A DNA stretch of 45,726 nucleotides from a virus, in the IMG/VR virus record IMGVR_UViG_3300007276_000084, positions 1 through 45,726 of that record; one strand, written 5' to 3'. Shown here piece after piece: positions 24,022 to 33,045 of this stretch (position 1 is its first letter; every line of letters begins with the position of its first letter). Both the position numbers and the translations under genes were made by a program. Under the pieces are notes generated by a model, which ran no database searches, was not told the origin of the DNA, and worked only from the letters and a program-made list of their open reading frames with translations.

Positions 24022-24318
24022 TTAACCTTCCTTGTTAAATTTGTTATCTTCTAAAATACCTAATATATTTTCATACTCTTCTTGACTCAGAGCAATTACA
24101 TTTTTTGCTTCAAACCCTCTATCATTTTGATAAAGATCTAAGCTAACACCCTGATTAGGAAAAAGTTTTTTAGTTCCCTTCATCTCTTGGATTATGCTTC
24201 TATGTGATACAAAAGCACCTATATCATGTTCGTAATAAGGTTTTATCCAACCAAAACCCTTTTTTCTATCGTAACTCTCAACTTTTCCTACTGTACTCAT
24301 TACGCACTTATCAGACAT
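24022..24318 (-). CDS. Cold-shock-domain protein
   Basis: 98 aa. The start ATG overlaps the RuvC-like stop by 8 bases. Residues 8-75 fit a cold-shock domain: GKVESYDRKKGFGWIKPYYE with the RNP1-like KGFGWI, then FVSHRSI, GVSLDLYQNDRGFEAKNVIA. It probably binds ssDNA or RNA, as a chaperone for phage transcripts or replication intermediates. A short acidic tail follows. A later ATG (M7) is an alternative start. Confidence 0.75.
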   Translation of the reverse strand: MSDKCVMSTVGKVESYDRKKGFGWIKPYYEHDIGAFVSHRSIIQEMKGTKKLFPNQGVSLDLYQNDRGFEAKNVIALSQEEYENILGILEDNKFNKEG

Positions 24319-24862
24319 TATCCGTTCTCCTTAAATAATCTGCTATCCATATAGCATCTGCTATACCGTCGTGGGGTACTCTACTTCTACTTGTAGCTAA
24401 TAGGATATCATTACCAAAAAAGTGTCTTGTTAGACCTATAGGTAACTCCTTACTATTCTCTTTTAAATCAGAAGTATCTAGCTCAACTATAAAACTTTTA
24501 TATTCATTTAACATATTTTTTTGCCATTCTGCAGGTGTGAAGAAATTAACTTCTCCAAACTGCTCAAGAGCACCCCAAAGTAATCCGTAACCTATTCCCA
24601 TATTCATGGAACCGTAAGCAGATCTTAAAGCAAATATAGTTTCTAATCCAAAAACTATACTGTACCCTTTTCCTTCGTATTCACTGAACTTCCTAACTAA
24701 AGCTATATTGTCAGTAAATGTTCTTAGTTTAACTTTTTTACCTTTACCCATGTACTTTTGAAAAGTAGGCATAACAAAAACTTCTAAAATTTTTTGATTA
24801 GAATCCATGATGCAAAGAGCACCCTTATTTCCAACGTCTACACCAACATATAACTTATTCAT
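24311..24862 (-). CDS. RuvC-like Holliday junction resolvase
   Basis: 183 aa. The fold is suggested by YVGVDVGNKGALCIMD (first catalytic Asp), VFGLETIF (Glu at the end of the central strand) and HDGIADAIWIADYL (paired Asp near the C-terminus), the order of RuvC/poxvirus A22-type resolvases. It would cut recombination junctions before packaging. It is embedded in the recombination operon directly after gp46. The SD is a weak GATGTGAG. Confidence 0.75.
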   Translation of the reverse strand: MNKLYVGVDVGNKGALCIMDSNQKILEVFVMPTFQKYMGKGKKVKLRTFTDNIALVRKFSEYEGKGYSIVFGLETIFALRSAYGSMNMGIGYGLLWGALEQFGEVNFFTPAEWQKNMLNEYKSFIVELDTSDLKENSKELPIGLTRHFFGNDILLATSRSRVPHDGIADAIWIADYLRRTDNV

Positions 24863-24863
24863 C

Positions 24864-26894
24864 TCACATCCACACTAATTCACTATGATCTTCGTAGCCC
24901 TTTACTAGTATTGTATGAGGTACAGAATCTGATATTGTTTTATCATGGGATATCCAAAAAATCTGTTTAAATCCTAACTTTTTAATAAAAACCTGTGAAA
25001 CTATTTTTTTAATTTTCTCTTTGTTTGATTCATCTAGTGCACTGTCTATCTCGTCAAGGAATAAGACGTTCAAGTTAGTCCCATTTTGACGTTTTAAGAG
25101 CATTGTTAAAGCTGTTCTAACACATAGACTAGTTATGGTTTTCAAGCCCCCTGAGCACATCTCAAAGGACATCTCGTTATCAGATTGTACTATATTTAGT
25201 TGAAGCTCATCTTTTCTTTTTTTACGCCTAGGTGTACCGCACTTCTTACAAACATGCTTTTTAGTGTTTTTTTCAAACTTAGTACCACAACTTAAGCAAA
25301 GTTCCTCCCAAGATTTTAACTCTCTATCAGGCTTACACTCTATACTAAGCGTTTCATCAATTTCTTCAAGAATGTAGTTGATTTCTTCTTCGATTTCTTG
25401 GAATGAGTTTTCAATCTCAAGTGAAGGTATGCCGTTCTTCCCAAATGTGAAGGACACGTACTGTAAATCTGACAGGATTGTGTTTCTTTTAATGAGAGAG
25501 CTTCTAAGTTCTTCAATTTTTTCTTCGTTTTTTTCATATTCTCCAAATTTATGATTTAAAATTGATAATTCATCTTTTAAATCACTAATTTCATACTCCA
25601 GATTGTCTGCTAAATCAGTTATTTTACTTTTATTCTGGTGAAAGTCAGGATCGTAATTTTCAATAGATACAGATATTTCTTCTAGTTCACTAGTTAAAGA
25701 TTTTTTTAACTCAATTGTAGTCTCTTCTTTTGAAACAAACAGTTCAAGCTTTTTAAACTCGTCTAACATACCAGAATAACTCTTCTTTTCTTCTTTTAGT
25801 TCGTGTAATACCAAAGACGCACTAAGCTTTTTATCTTTTATTGCTGCAAGGTCCGTGTCCATTTTATCTATTTGTTCTTTTGACAGTTTAAGTCTATCGC
25901 AAGATTCATCTAATATAGGGCATAAACCACTACCTGCATTTTTTATTTTAGATATCTTGGATTCTAAATTAACACCTTCGTTTTGTAGCTTATTACACAA
26001 TTCAAAACTGTCCTCTATACGTTTGTCTATGATACCCATGTTTGAGTTAGCTAATTCGTCTTGTAAGTTATCCATCTTTACATACGTACTTTCTACCTTA
26101 TTTAGGTATGTTACGTGCTTATCTATTGAATCCGATAAACTTGAGCTACGCTTTAAAAGCCTGTTGTATTCAGATTCACTTACACTAGATTTATTACTAA
26201 ACTCTTCTAGTTTAGCCTTACAACGCTTTAAATCGTTTTGTTTATTGTCTAGGTCTTCTTTAATCAGAAATATATTGCTTTCAATATCCGTTACATTACC
26301 AATATTTAGCTCTAAATTTCTAAGAATTATTTCTTCTTCTTTTATTTTCTCTTTATATTTTTTTATATCTTCATTTACGGCTTTCTCTTTTTCTTGCCAG
26401 TGATCATTTTTTTGCCATTTCATCATCATCTTTTTTTGTTCAGCTGAACCCAAAGACATGAACCCGTTGATATCGGCTTGTTGAAAAAAGAAAGTCAAAT
26501 CAAAGTCTTTTTCATCAATACCTAGAAGATCGTTAATTATTTGTTGCCCTTCTCTTTTTTTATCTCCAAAACCTACTTCTAGTAACCCCTTACCTTTTGA
26601 GTCAACACCCCTACGAATAGGGTAAATTACCCCTTCGTCGTCAATAAGGTCTAGTTCAACCTGCATCTGATCTTCACCAAAATGAATAAGCTGTGCCGCT
26701 TTTGAAGCTCTTGATTTACCTGTTAGGGCATACCTAGAAGCTTCTAAAGTTGAGGTTTTTCCAAGATAGTTAGACCGCTTATCATCATCGATACCTTTAG
26801 CTAGGATACCCATTACACCTTTTGTATGCAGGTCATCTAATTCAGCGTTTTTTATTCGCATAAAATTAGTCATCTTCAGTCTTTTTATTTGCAT
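24864..26894 (-). CDS. Recombination endonuclease ATPase subunit, gp46/SbcC/Rad50-like
   Basis: 676 aa. The N-terminus (MTNFMRIKNAELD) leads to a P-loop with an inserted segment, SNYLGKTSTLEA. A long coiled coil (about residues 160-500) has a hook candidate CPILDESC near the middle. The C-terminal lobe has the signature CSGGLKTITSL and Walker B VLFLDEIDSALDES. Between coiled coil and signature sits a C4 zinc ribbon (CLSCG...CKKCG) followed by basic residues, an addition to the usual plan. With gp47 it processes DNA ends for UvsX-driven recombination. The start overlaps the stop of the small upstream gene (TAATG). Confidence 0.88.
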   Translation of the reverse strand: MQIKRLKMTNFMRIKNAELDDLHTKGVMGILAKGIDDDKRSNYLGKTSTLEASRYALTGKSRASKAAQLIHFGEDQMQVELDLIDDEGVIYPIRRGVDSKGKGLLEVGFGDKKREGQQIINDLLGIDEKDFDLTFFFQQADINGFMSLGSAEQKKMMMKWQKNDHWQEKEKAVNEDIKKYKEKIKEEEIILRNLELNIGNVTDIESNIFLIKEDLDNKQNDLKRCKAKLEEFSNKSSVSESEYNRLLKRSSSLSDSIDKHVTYLNKVESTYVKMDNLQDELANSNMGIIDKRIEDSFELCNKLQNEGVNLESKISKIKNAGSGLCPILDESCDRLKLSKEQIDKMDTDLAAIKDKKLSASLVLHELKEEKKSYSGMLDEFKKLELFVSKEETTIELKKSLTSELEEISVSIENYDPDFHQNKSKITDLADNLEYEISDLKDELSILNHKFGEYEKNEEKIEELRSSLIKRNTILSDLQYVSFTFGKNGIPSLEIENSFQEIEEEINYILEEIDETLSIECKPDRELKSWEELCLSCGTKFEKNTKKHVCKKCGTPRRKKRKDELQLNIVQSDNEMSFEMCSGGLKTITSLCVRTALTMLLKRQNGTNLNVLFLDEIDSALDESNKEKIKKIVSQVFIKKLGFKQIFWISHDKTISDSVPHTILVKGYEDHSELVWM

Positions 26895-27097
26895 TATTTT
26901 AGTCTCTTTAACGTCGTTATTAAATCATTCTCATTTACACCGTTCTCATCATTTTTAACAAGTAAGCATAATTCAATTTTATCTATCTCAATTTTTATAC
27001 TATCTTTGTTTATTTCTCTTTGATTAAATACCAAATCAGAAATATCCTGCAAACTGAGTTCAACCCTCATACCTTCATCACTTAAAAAATAGTTCAT
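26894..27097 (-). CDS. Small hypothetical protein between gp46 and MazG-like genes
   Basis: 67 aa, sharing stop/start bases with both neighbours, so it is translated with them. It is acidic, with a small alpha/beta-looking pattern (IKIEIDKIELCLLVKNDENG). No family recognised. Position suggests a link to gp46/47, which is inference. Confidence 0.5.
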   Translation of the reverse strand: MNYFLSDEGMRVELSLQDISDLVFNQREINKDSIKIEIDKIELCLLVKNDENGVNENDLITTLKRLK

Positions 27098-27651
27098 TAT
27101 TCCTCCAATATAGTTCTCTCAGATCCTAAATCACGTGTTTTAGCTTCTTCATTTGTAAAACCATTAGGGAATCTTTTCATTAGTTTTTTTATGTTTGTCA
27201 TCTGTATCTGCTCAAATGTCTTGTTTGTGTTCTTAGCTATTAAAGCACTATACCAGAAGCAATCTCCAACTTCTTCACTCAGGTTTACAAGGTCAAGTTC
27301 TTCACCTTTAAACAGGTGGTTTCTAATAGCTTCGATTAGCTCACCTGCTTCCGTGTACATGCCTAAAACACCGTGTAGTATATCGATTATTTTTGGATCA
27401 TCTAGTTTACTAAGAACATCATCATGCTTTATTTCTAAGGCTTCATCTTGTGCCATTACGCTTTCTACAGGTTCTTTACCGTAGTAGATTAATTTTTTTA
27501 GCTTATCAAGTGACCCTGAAACGTCTTGTGCTGTAGTCAACATAAAGGCCATAGCGTCTATAATATCTTCATCAACTATTCTTTGTTTAATTTCAGCATA
27601 GTTTGTGTTGTTAGTTTTTCCTGCTAAATCCATATAATTAAATTCACTCAT
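27097..27651 (-). CDS. MazG-like nucleotide pyrophosphohydrolase
   Basis: 184 aa from ATG 27651, in a TAATG overlap with gp47 and preceded by AGAGG; a longer frame to 27678 is inside gp47. The metal-binding motif pair of the all-alpha NTP pyrophosphatases is present: GMYTEAGELIEAI (ExxE) and LSEEVGDCFWYSALIA (ExxD), followed by NIKKLMKRFPNGF. Such phage MazG-like enzymes hydrolyse nucleotides such as dGTP/dCTP or alarmones. The first 70 residues are extra to the core. Confidence 0.8.
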   Translation of the reverse strand: MSEFNYMDLAGKTNNTNYAEIKQRIVDEDIIDAMAFMLTTAQDVSGSLDKLKKLIYYGKEPVESVMAQDEALEIKHDDVLSKLDDPKIIDILHGVLGMYTEAGELIEAIRNHLFKGEELDLVNLSEEVGDCFWYSALIAKNTNKTFEQIQMTNIKKLMKRFPNGFTNEEAKTRDLGSERTILEE

Positions 27652-28859
27652 TACAAATACCTCTGTGCTATCTTCCATTTTTCTTTTATTCTTTCTGGTT
27701 TATTATTCTTTAAAAAAGTCTTAACTGCGTCTTTAGGATCTAAACCTAATTTTTGGTCAATTGATCTAAACACTTTTTGGTTAACAAACCTAGGAACAAT
27801 AGGTTTAATGGCCCACAACGAACCCCAAGCTAGTTTAATTCTTTCCTCTTCCCAGTTAACAGAGCATTCTTTACTGTTAATTGTCAGATCAAATTTAATA
27901 ACTATTTTTTTATTTTTATCTAAATTACTTAAAAATTCTTTTACTTCTTCAACACCTGTAAGTGTTACACCATCCCAGTCTTTATCCGTTAAATTTAACT
28001 CTAATTGTTTGAATTGAACACAATTAGTTTTAATATATTTGAAGTTTTCTTGTTCACCCATACTTGTAGGTATTGATAACTCTAAAAAATATTTATCAGT
28101 TTCAGCTTCTCCAAAACCACAGTACATCTGACTACCTACAATATTAATGTTTTCGGTTACTTGTTTACTGTGGATATGCGATTGTATTATTTGTGGACGT
28201 GTAAATCCGTTCTTATCAGTGTATGTAAAGGCTTCAGGTATATAAGCTTCTGATTTTTTTAAAAGATTCTCTTCACTACCACCATGCGCACCTCTAACAT
28301 TTAAGTGACTAAAAACGTAGTTAACTGAACCTGCGCCTAGTTCTTTCTTAGTGTCTTTGGCCCACTCCTCAATATAGTCTTGTGTGCCTGAATAGTCGTC
28401 TTTTCTTTCACCAAATTCTAGATGCGCTCTTGTAATATGAGGCATAAATATAAAGTTTAAATAGCCGTAATCTGTAGTTTTAATTTTCTCAACGTGCATG
28501 TCATCTAACAGGGTAATATTATCGTAACCCTTACCTATGCTTTTTATAAAGCCTAAACAAGAAAGTCTTTCAGGATCTGCTATAGCGTCATGATTTCCGG
28601 CCACTACAAATGTTGGTAAATTAAATTTTTTTAATGGGTTTAAAATACCTTCTATAAAATCACGAATAAGCTTTTCACTTGGATTATTACTATTAAAAAC
28701 ATCACCACCTATTACAAAGTAAGTTAGGAACCCTTGCTTTTGAAGCTTAACAGCGTGTTTTATAGCGTCCCTAACAATACTTATAATCTCTTGTGTTCTA
28801 TCAATACCGTCTGTTACAAGGCCAATATGAAGGTCATTTACGTGAACTACCTTAATCAT
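27651..28859 (-). CDS. Recombination endonuclease nuclease subunit, gp47/SbcD/Mre11-like
   Basis: 402 aa with the metallophosphoesterase motifs VHVNDLHIG (DxH), VIGGDVFNS (GD), VVAGNHD (GNHD), FSHLNVRGAHGG and QSHIH. The C-terminal ~100 residues are the capping/partner-binding region. It forms the end-processing complex with the ATPase two genes downstream (gp46). The start overlaps the UvsX stop by 8 bases. The order UvsX-gp47-MazG-small gene-gp46 suggests a single recombination module. Confidence 0.88.
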   Translation of the reverse strand: MIKVVHVNDLHIGLVTDGIDRTQEIISIVRDAIKHAVKLQKQGFLTYFVIGGDVFNSNNPSEKLIRDFIEGILNPLKKFNLPTFVVAGNHDAIADPERLSCLGFIKSIGKGYDNITLLDDMHVEKIKTTDYGYLNFIFMPHITRAHLEFGERKDDYSGTQDYIEEWAKDTKKELGAGSVNYVFSHLNVRGAHGGSEENLLKKSEAYIPEAFTYTDKNGFTRPQIIQSHIHSKQVTENINIVGSQMYCGFGEAETDKYFLELSIPTSMGEQENFKYIKTNCVQFKQLELNLTDKDWDGVTLTGVEEVKEFLSNLDKNKKIVIKFDLTINSKECSVNWEEERIKLAWGSLWAIKPIVPRFVNQKVFRSIDQKLGLDPKDAVKTFLKNNKPERIKEKWKIAQRYL

Positions 28860-30009
28860 TTATTTTCACCTTTTCACTTTCGTAATCCTCTAGTTCAACT
28901 TCGTTATCAAAATCGTCTTCTAACTTAGATGTATAACGTGGTTCTAATATTTGAGGATACTTATTACACATATCTTTAATCTGACTTTCAGGAAAAAATT
29001 CTTCACCCTCTGGACCTTCATAAGTATAACCTTTAATTGTTTTCCTACCGTCTTCAGGATCTTTCATAGATTTTTGTTTAACTTCATCTTCTAAAACTAA
29101 GAAATCACCAAGGCCACTCCACGGAGCTAAACCTTTTCTAAAGTATATTTTTACACCAAACTTTTTCATAGGTTCTACAAATCTATTCTTTGCTGTCTCC
29201 CAGTTACTAGTCATACCTACTTGAACTTTTCTCTCAGTAGAGTTTAGCTTTCTTTTTACCACTAGTTTTTGACCTGCCTTGCCCCTAAGTATCTGACTAC
29301 AGAAATATTCTAGCTGGGGTCCTTTTCTTTTAGTCGGATCTGCAAACATACCTGCAGCGTGGTCTTTTGTTAATTGGTTTATAATTACTAAGCTACAAGA
29401 GTATTCCTGTAATAAAGGCTGTAACATAGCTAATCTATCGTAATAGGCGTTGTTCTTTTTCATTGAACCGTAACCCAACGCCTTACCTTTTTCATCACTT
29501 TCACCTTGCTCTAAACATCTACTAACTGCAAAAGAATCGTCCATTATAACTAGCGGTATACTTTTATCTTTTACTACTTCCCTAGTGGCCTTCATCCATT
29601 CAACCCAAGTATCAAAAGTTGGTTCGATTAGTACACTATCATCATAAAAGAACATATCGTCATCATCCATACCCGCTTTAGCACCATAGTCGGGTTCGTA
29701 AGCCTGTTCTCTATCTTGTAAATAACCTGTACCACCCATGCTGACAGCACCCGATATTAATTCATAACCTAAAAAGGATTTTCCAGTTTGTGAAAAGCCT
29801 TCAATCATCATTATTTTACCACCTAATAAACCACCTGTGGCTTTTTGAAGTGCCCTGTGTTTAAACGGTATTTTCCAAGGTATCAAACTATCTGATTTGT
29901 TTGACATACTTTTAGGTTTATTTTTCTTCATTTTTGCTTTTACAGCATCAAAAAGACTAACTTTTTTTTCAACTTTTTTAGTAGTTTTCTTACTTGCTTT
30001 CTTAGTCAT
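28852..30009 (-). CDS. UvsX/RecA-like recombinase
   Basis: 385 aa from ATG 30009 (GGGGGAATAAG upstream), sharing TAATG with the small upstream gene. The RecA core has Walker A in IEGFSQTGKSFLGYE, Walker B IPLVIMDDSF and a LVIINQLTKD motif. This is followed by a loop like those of T4 UvsX (KGPQLEYFCSQILRG). A ~45-residue Lys-rich N-terminal extension (KKASKKTTKKVEKKV) is unusual. The C-terminus is acidic. It should catalyse strand exchange on SSB-coated ssDNA. Confidence 0.85.
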   Translation of the reverse strand: MTKKASKKTTKKVEKKVSLFDAVKAKMKKNKPKSMSNKSDSLIPWKIPFKHRALQKATGGLLGGKIMMIEGFSQTGKSFLGYELISGAVSMGGTGYLQDREQAYEPDYGAKAGMDDDDMFFYDDSVLIEPTFDTWVEWMKATREVVKDKSIPLVIMDDSFAVSRCLEQGESDEKGKALGYGSMKKNNAYYDRLAMLQPLLQEYSCSLVIINQLTKDHAAGMFADPTKRKGPQLEYFCSQILRGKAGQKLVVKRKLNSTERKVQVGMTSNWETAKNRFVEPMKKFGVKIYFRKGLAPWSGLGDFLVLEDEVKQKSMKDPEDGRKTIKGYTYEGPEGEEFFPESQIKDMCNKYPQILEPRYTSKLEDDFDNEVELEDYESEKVKIND

Positions 30010-30188
30010 TATCTTATTCCCCCGTTTAATTTTTCTAACTCTAATTCGTATTTGTTTAGGTAGTTTATCTCCCACCCCTCTTCTATTGATGAGCTTATAA
30101 CCATTTTGTATTCAGCTATTTTGTTTATTAGAAAGTTTATTCTATTATACATTTCTTCATCTTCGCTTGTTAAGTTTTGAGTATTCAT
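30009..30188 (-). CDS. Small hypothetical protein between 5' nuclease and UvsX
   Basis: 59 aa (ATG 30186-30188, TAA 30009-30011). It fills the only gap in this part of the operon. Its stop overlaps the UvsX start as TAATG, and its start lies 32 bases inside the 5' nuclease gene in another frame. The sequence (MNTQNLTSEDEEMYNRINFL...) is polar and helical. The SD (GGGAT) is weak. The perfect fit between neighbours supports it. Confidence 0.5.
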   Translation of the reverse strand: MNTQNLTSEDEEMYNRINFLINKIAEYKMVISSSIEEGWEINYLNKYELELEKLNGGIR

Positions 30189-31014
30189 ACACTATCCCAT
30201 TAAAATTACTTAAAATTGATTTAAACCCAAGCTTCATACACATTTTCCTAAGTACAGCTGTATTAGTCATTTTTTCTGACTCTTCTTTGTACTTATTATA
30301 TATTTCTAACTTGTCTTCTCTTGTTAAAACACCACCGATGTTTATCAATTTTAAGTTTAGTTTTATTATCTCTTTTTGTTCTTCTGTAAATTTAACTATT
30401 TTATTTTTATTAACTATATCCGTTGCAGCTTTCACACCCCAACCTTTCACGCCCACAATATTATCAGAAGAGTCTCCTACAATCGACTTCCATAAAGGAT
30501 AGTACTTCATGCTGAATCCCATCTTGCTTTCAATTTTACTCAAATCAAAAGTGGTCTTCTGTTTAGGAACATACTGTTTCACATTTTCATCGATAAGTTG
30601 ATAAAAATCTGAATCATTGCTAAAAATAATTTTGTTACCATTTAGCTTACTGCATAAGAACCCTATAATATCGTCTGCTTCAACATCTTGAACAGCTATC
30701 TGTTTTACAGGTAAATGTTTAAATAACGTTTTAGCTGTTTTTGACTGATAAGCTAGGTTCTCTAATAACTCCTTATCGCTTTGACTCCTATGGCCCTTGT
30801 ATTCAGGATATAGGGCGCAACGGCCTTTAGATTTTCCTACATCCCAAGCAATAACTACATTATCAGGTTGATGTATTTTTATTTGCTGTGTAACATCCTT
30901 TAACATACCGAAAACACCACTAACCTTATTACCCTGTGGATCAGTAAGGTTAGAAGTGTAGTTATGCCTATACAACGTATTTTTAGCGTCAATAAACAAA
31001 GTTTTGTTAGGCAT
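30157..31014 (-). CDS. 5'-3' exonuclease / flap endonuclease
   Basis: 285 aa from ATG 31014, overlapping the helicase stop by 8 bases; an ATG at 31068 is inside the helicase gene. It starts with KTLFIDAKNTLYR (first catalytic Asp), VVIAWDVGKSKGRCALYPEY (Asp plus basic clamp), VQDVEADDIIGFL and SNDSDFYQLI (acidic clusters). VGDSSDNIVGVKGWGVKAAT is the helix-hairpin-helix of the PolI N-terminal/T4 RNase H family. It removes RNA primers and flaps, which fits a polymerase gene lacking its own 5' nuclease domain. Confidence 0.88.
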   Translation of the reverse strand: MPNKTLFIDAKNTLYRHNYTSNLTDPQGNKVSGVFGMLKDVTQQIKIHQPDNVVIAWDVGKSKGRCALYPEYKGHRSQSDKELLENLAYQSKTAKTLFKHLPVKQIAVQDVEADDIIGFLCSKLNGNKIIFSNDSDFYQLIDENVKQYVPKQKTTFDLSKIESKMGFSMKYYPLWKSIVGDSSDNIVGVKGWGVKAATDIVNKNKIVKFTEEQKEIIKLNLKLINIGGVLTREDKLEIYNKYKEESEKMTNTAVLRKMCMKLGFKSILSNFNGIVYEYSKLNKRR

Positions 31015-32941
31015 CGTGTAAGCCCATTTCTGACAAGTAGAAAGTAGGTTTGACTTTGTATCTACCAAATGTTTTTGTTATAGCAGATATATAAAGCTTA
31101 TTTTTAGGTCTTGTAACTCCGACATAAGCAAGTCTTCTTTCCTCTTCTAAGCCTTCATCATTTCCATGACTCTTGTAAAAAGGCATTAGTCTCGAACATG
31201 CACCTGCAATTATTACGTTATCAAATTCTAAACCTTTAGAGCTATGCATTGTAAGTAAGTGAACACCTTTTCTTTTCTTTGTATCCTTCTTTCTTTCAGC
31301 GTCTTCTTTTTTCATCTGTTCAGCAAAAGCTAAGAACTTTTTAGGATCTTCGTACTTAGTAGCAAAACCCATTAAAACATCTATATTTATCATTTTGTCA
31401 TGCTCTTTACTGTTAGCGAAATCAGAGTTTTTACCCTCTTCACTTTGCATAAATTCCAGTAATCCAATGTCTTTAAGTACATAAAAAAGTAAGTCTTTAG
31501 TGCTCATTTCTCCACTATTAGCTAAGTGCATACCGTTTTCAATATCCATTACTAACTTATGGATAGCATTGGATTGTCTATTATCTAAGTACATATGACA
31601 GCTTTTTGCAGCATCATAAAAACTACTTGATATATTGTCGTCTATCTCATCTAAAGAAGCGTTCTTTATATACCTAAGTGGGGCGTTTGCTACATTTTTA
31701 AAGTCTAAATATTCAGATTCACTAGGATTAACTATGATTTTCATATAGCTAACTATTTGCTTTATCTCTTTTCTGTTAAAGAAACTATCCTTTGAGTGAA
31801 CAACAAAGGGTATGTCGTTAGCTGTAAACAAGTCTATAAATGGGTAGGCTTGTGCATTTACACGGTAAAGTATAGCTATATCATCCGGTTCTATGCCTTC
31901 AGATATCTTCTTTTTTACAAGGTCTAAAACATTAAATGCCTCATCTAATTCAGTTAATGACCTCATTACTGTTATAGGTGGTCCTTCAATATTAGGTGTA
32001 GTTGTTGGAAGTATATTAGGTATACAGTTATTAGCAATAAGCACGTTACTTGCATCTACAATAGTTTTTGTTGACCTGTAATTAGTAGGTGACTGTATAT
32101 CTATAGCTTTAAACTCTTTAAGAAAATGGTCTAAAAACTTCCAGTCTGAACCTTGAAAAGAGTAGATTGCCTGTCTTGGATCACCTACAACCATAACGTT
32201 ATTATATTTAGAACCTAAAATCTTGTATAATTCGTATGATACCAAGTTAGTATCTTGAAACTCGTCTACCAGAAGATAATCGATTTTATTCACTATTTTT
32301 TTTGTAAATTCAGCGTTTGCAGGATTGGCCATATAAACGTAAGACTCATACAACATATCTGAAAAATCAACATACTGGTTACTAGCTAAAAAAGATTGAT
32401 AATGTCTGTATACGTAGTAAATAGCTACCTCATCATCATTAGTATGATCAAAAGCACTATTACTTAGTTTTGATTTTAGTTGTTCCTTTAAGGTGTCTAC
32501 ACTGATAATATTCAGCTTTAAACTACCTATAGCTCCTAATAATTTTTTTACATCTTTTATTTTTAAATCATGTTTCTTTATAAAGTTACTAAACCAAAGC
32601 CAAGTTGTACCCGACTCAATTAATTTTATTTTATTTATTCCTTGGTCTTTTTTAACTCGCTTTAAAAGGTGATAACCAATAGAGTGTAAAGTTGCCATGT
32701 TAACTTCATCTGCTTCTATACCGTACATACTAACAACTCTTTCAGATATTTCTTTTGCCGCTTTCTTAGTAAATGTACATGCTGTTATTCTCTCGGGTGC
32801 TATACCTTGTTCTAGAAGGTTTATTATTCTATGTGTTAGTACTCTTGTTTTTCCTGCTCCTGCTCCTGCAATTACTCTAGCGGGGCCTTCCATGTGTAAT
32901 ACAGCTCGTTTTTGCTGTTGATTTAGTGTTTCTAAGTTCAT
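31007..32941 (-). CDS. UvrD/Rep-family superfamily 1 helicase
   Basis: 644 aa with all SF1A motifs: Q-motif NQQQKRAVLH, Walker A AGAGAGKTRVLTHR, motif Ia TFTKKAA, Walker B LLVDEFQDTN, motif III VVGDPRQAIYSFQGSD, motif IV NYRST, motif V TMHSSKGLEFDNV and motif VI RRLAYVGVTRPKNKLY. Length and motifs fit UvrD/PcrA/Rep helicases rather than RecB. It probably acts in recombination or replication restart, like T4 Dda in role. SD ATAGGAAAAT. Confidence 0.9.
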   Translation of the reverse strand: MNLETLNQQQKRAVLHMEGPARVIAGAGAGKTRVLTHRIINLLEQGIAPERITACTFTKKAAKEISERVVSMYGIEADEVNMATLHSIGYHLLKRVKKDQGINKIKLIESGTTWLWFSNFIKKHDLKIKDVKKLLGAIGSLKLNIISVDTLKEQLKSKLSNSAFDHTNDDEVAIYYVYRHYQSFLASNQYVDFSDMLYESYVYMANPANAEFTKKIVNKIDYLLVDEFQDTNLVSYELYKILGSKYNNVMVVGDPRQAIYSFQGSDWKFLDHFLKEFKAIDIQSPTNYRSTKTIVDASNVLIANNCIPNILPTTTPNIEGPPITVMRSLTELDEAFNVLDLVKKKISEGIEPDDIAILYRVNAQAYPFIDLFTANDIPFVVHSKDSFFNRKEIKQIVSYMKIIVNPSESEYLDFKNVANAPLRYIKNASLDEIDDNISSSFYDAAKSCHMYLDNRQSNAIHKLVMDIENGMHLANSGEMSTKDLLFYVLKDIGLLEFMQSEEGKNSDFANSKEHDKMINIDVLMGFATKYEDPKKFLAFAEQMKKEDAERKKDTKKRKGVHLLTMHSSKGLEFDNVIIAGACSRLMPFYKSHGNDEGLEEERRLAYVGVTRPKNKLYISAITKTFGRYKVKPTFYLSEMGLHDA

Positions 32942-32971
32942 TTTATTTTCCTATATATGTTTAGATATAAA

Positions 32972-33016
32972 GGGTAGGTAGTCATCTTGCGCAACTGGAC
33001 CTACTATTACCTACCC
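32972..33016 (-). terminator. Long hairpin between SSB and helicase genes, possible attenuator
   Basis: GGGTAGGTA and TACCTACCC (33016-33008 and 32980-32972 on the - strand) form a 9-bp stem around a 27-base loop that contains the palindrome TTGCGCAA (32987-32994). The following T tract is weak (TTTAT). It could limit helicase expression after the abundant SSB, or stabilise the SSB mRNA end. Confidence 0.45.
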
Positions 33017-33045
33017 CGTTTTTAGATTAATTTATAACTAGTATA

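Noticed and set aside
25855-26403. Long + strand frame opposite gp46
   Set aside because: It is antisense to the coiled-coil part of gp46, has low-complexity Ser/Leu composition and no SD.
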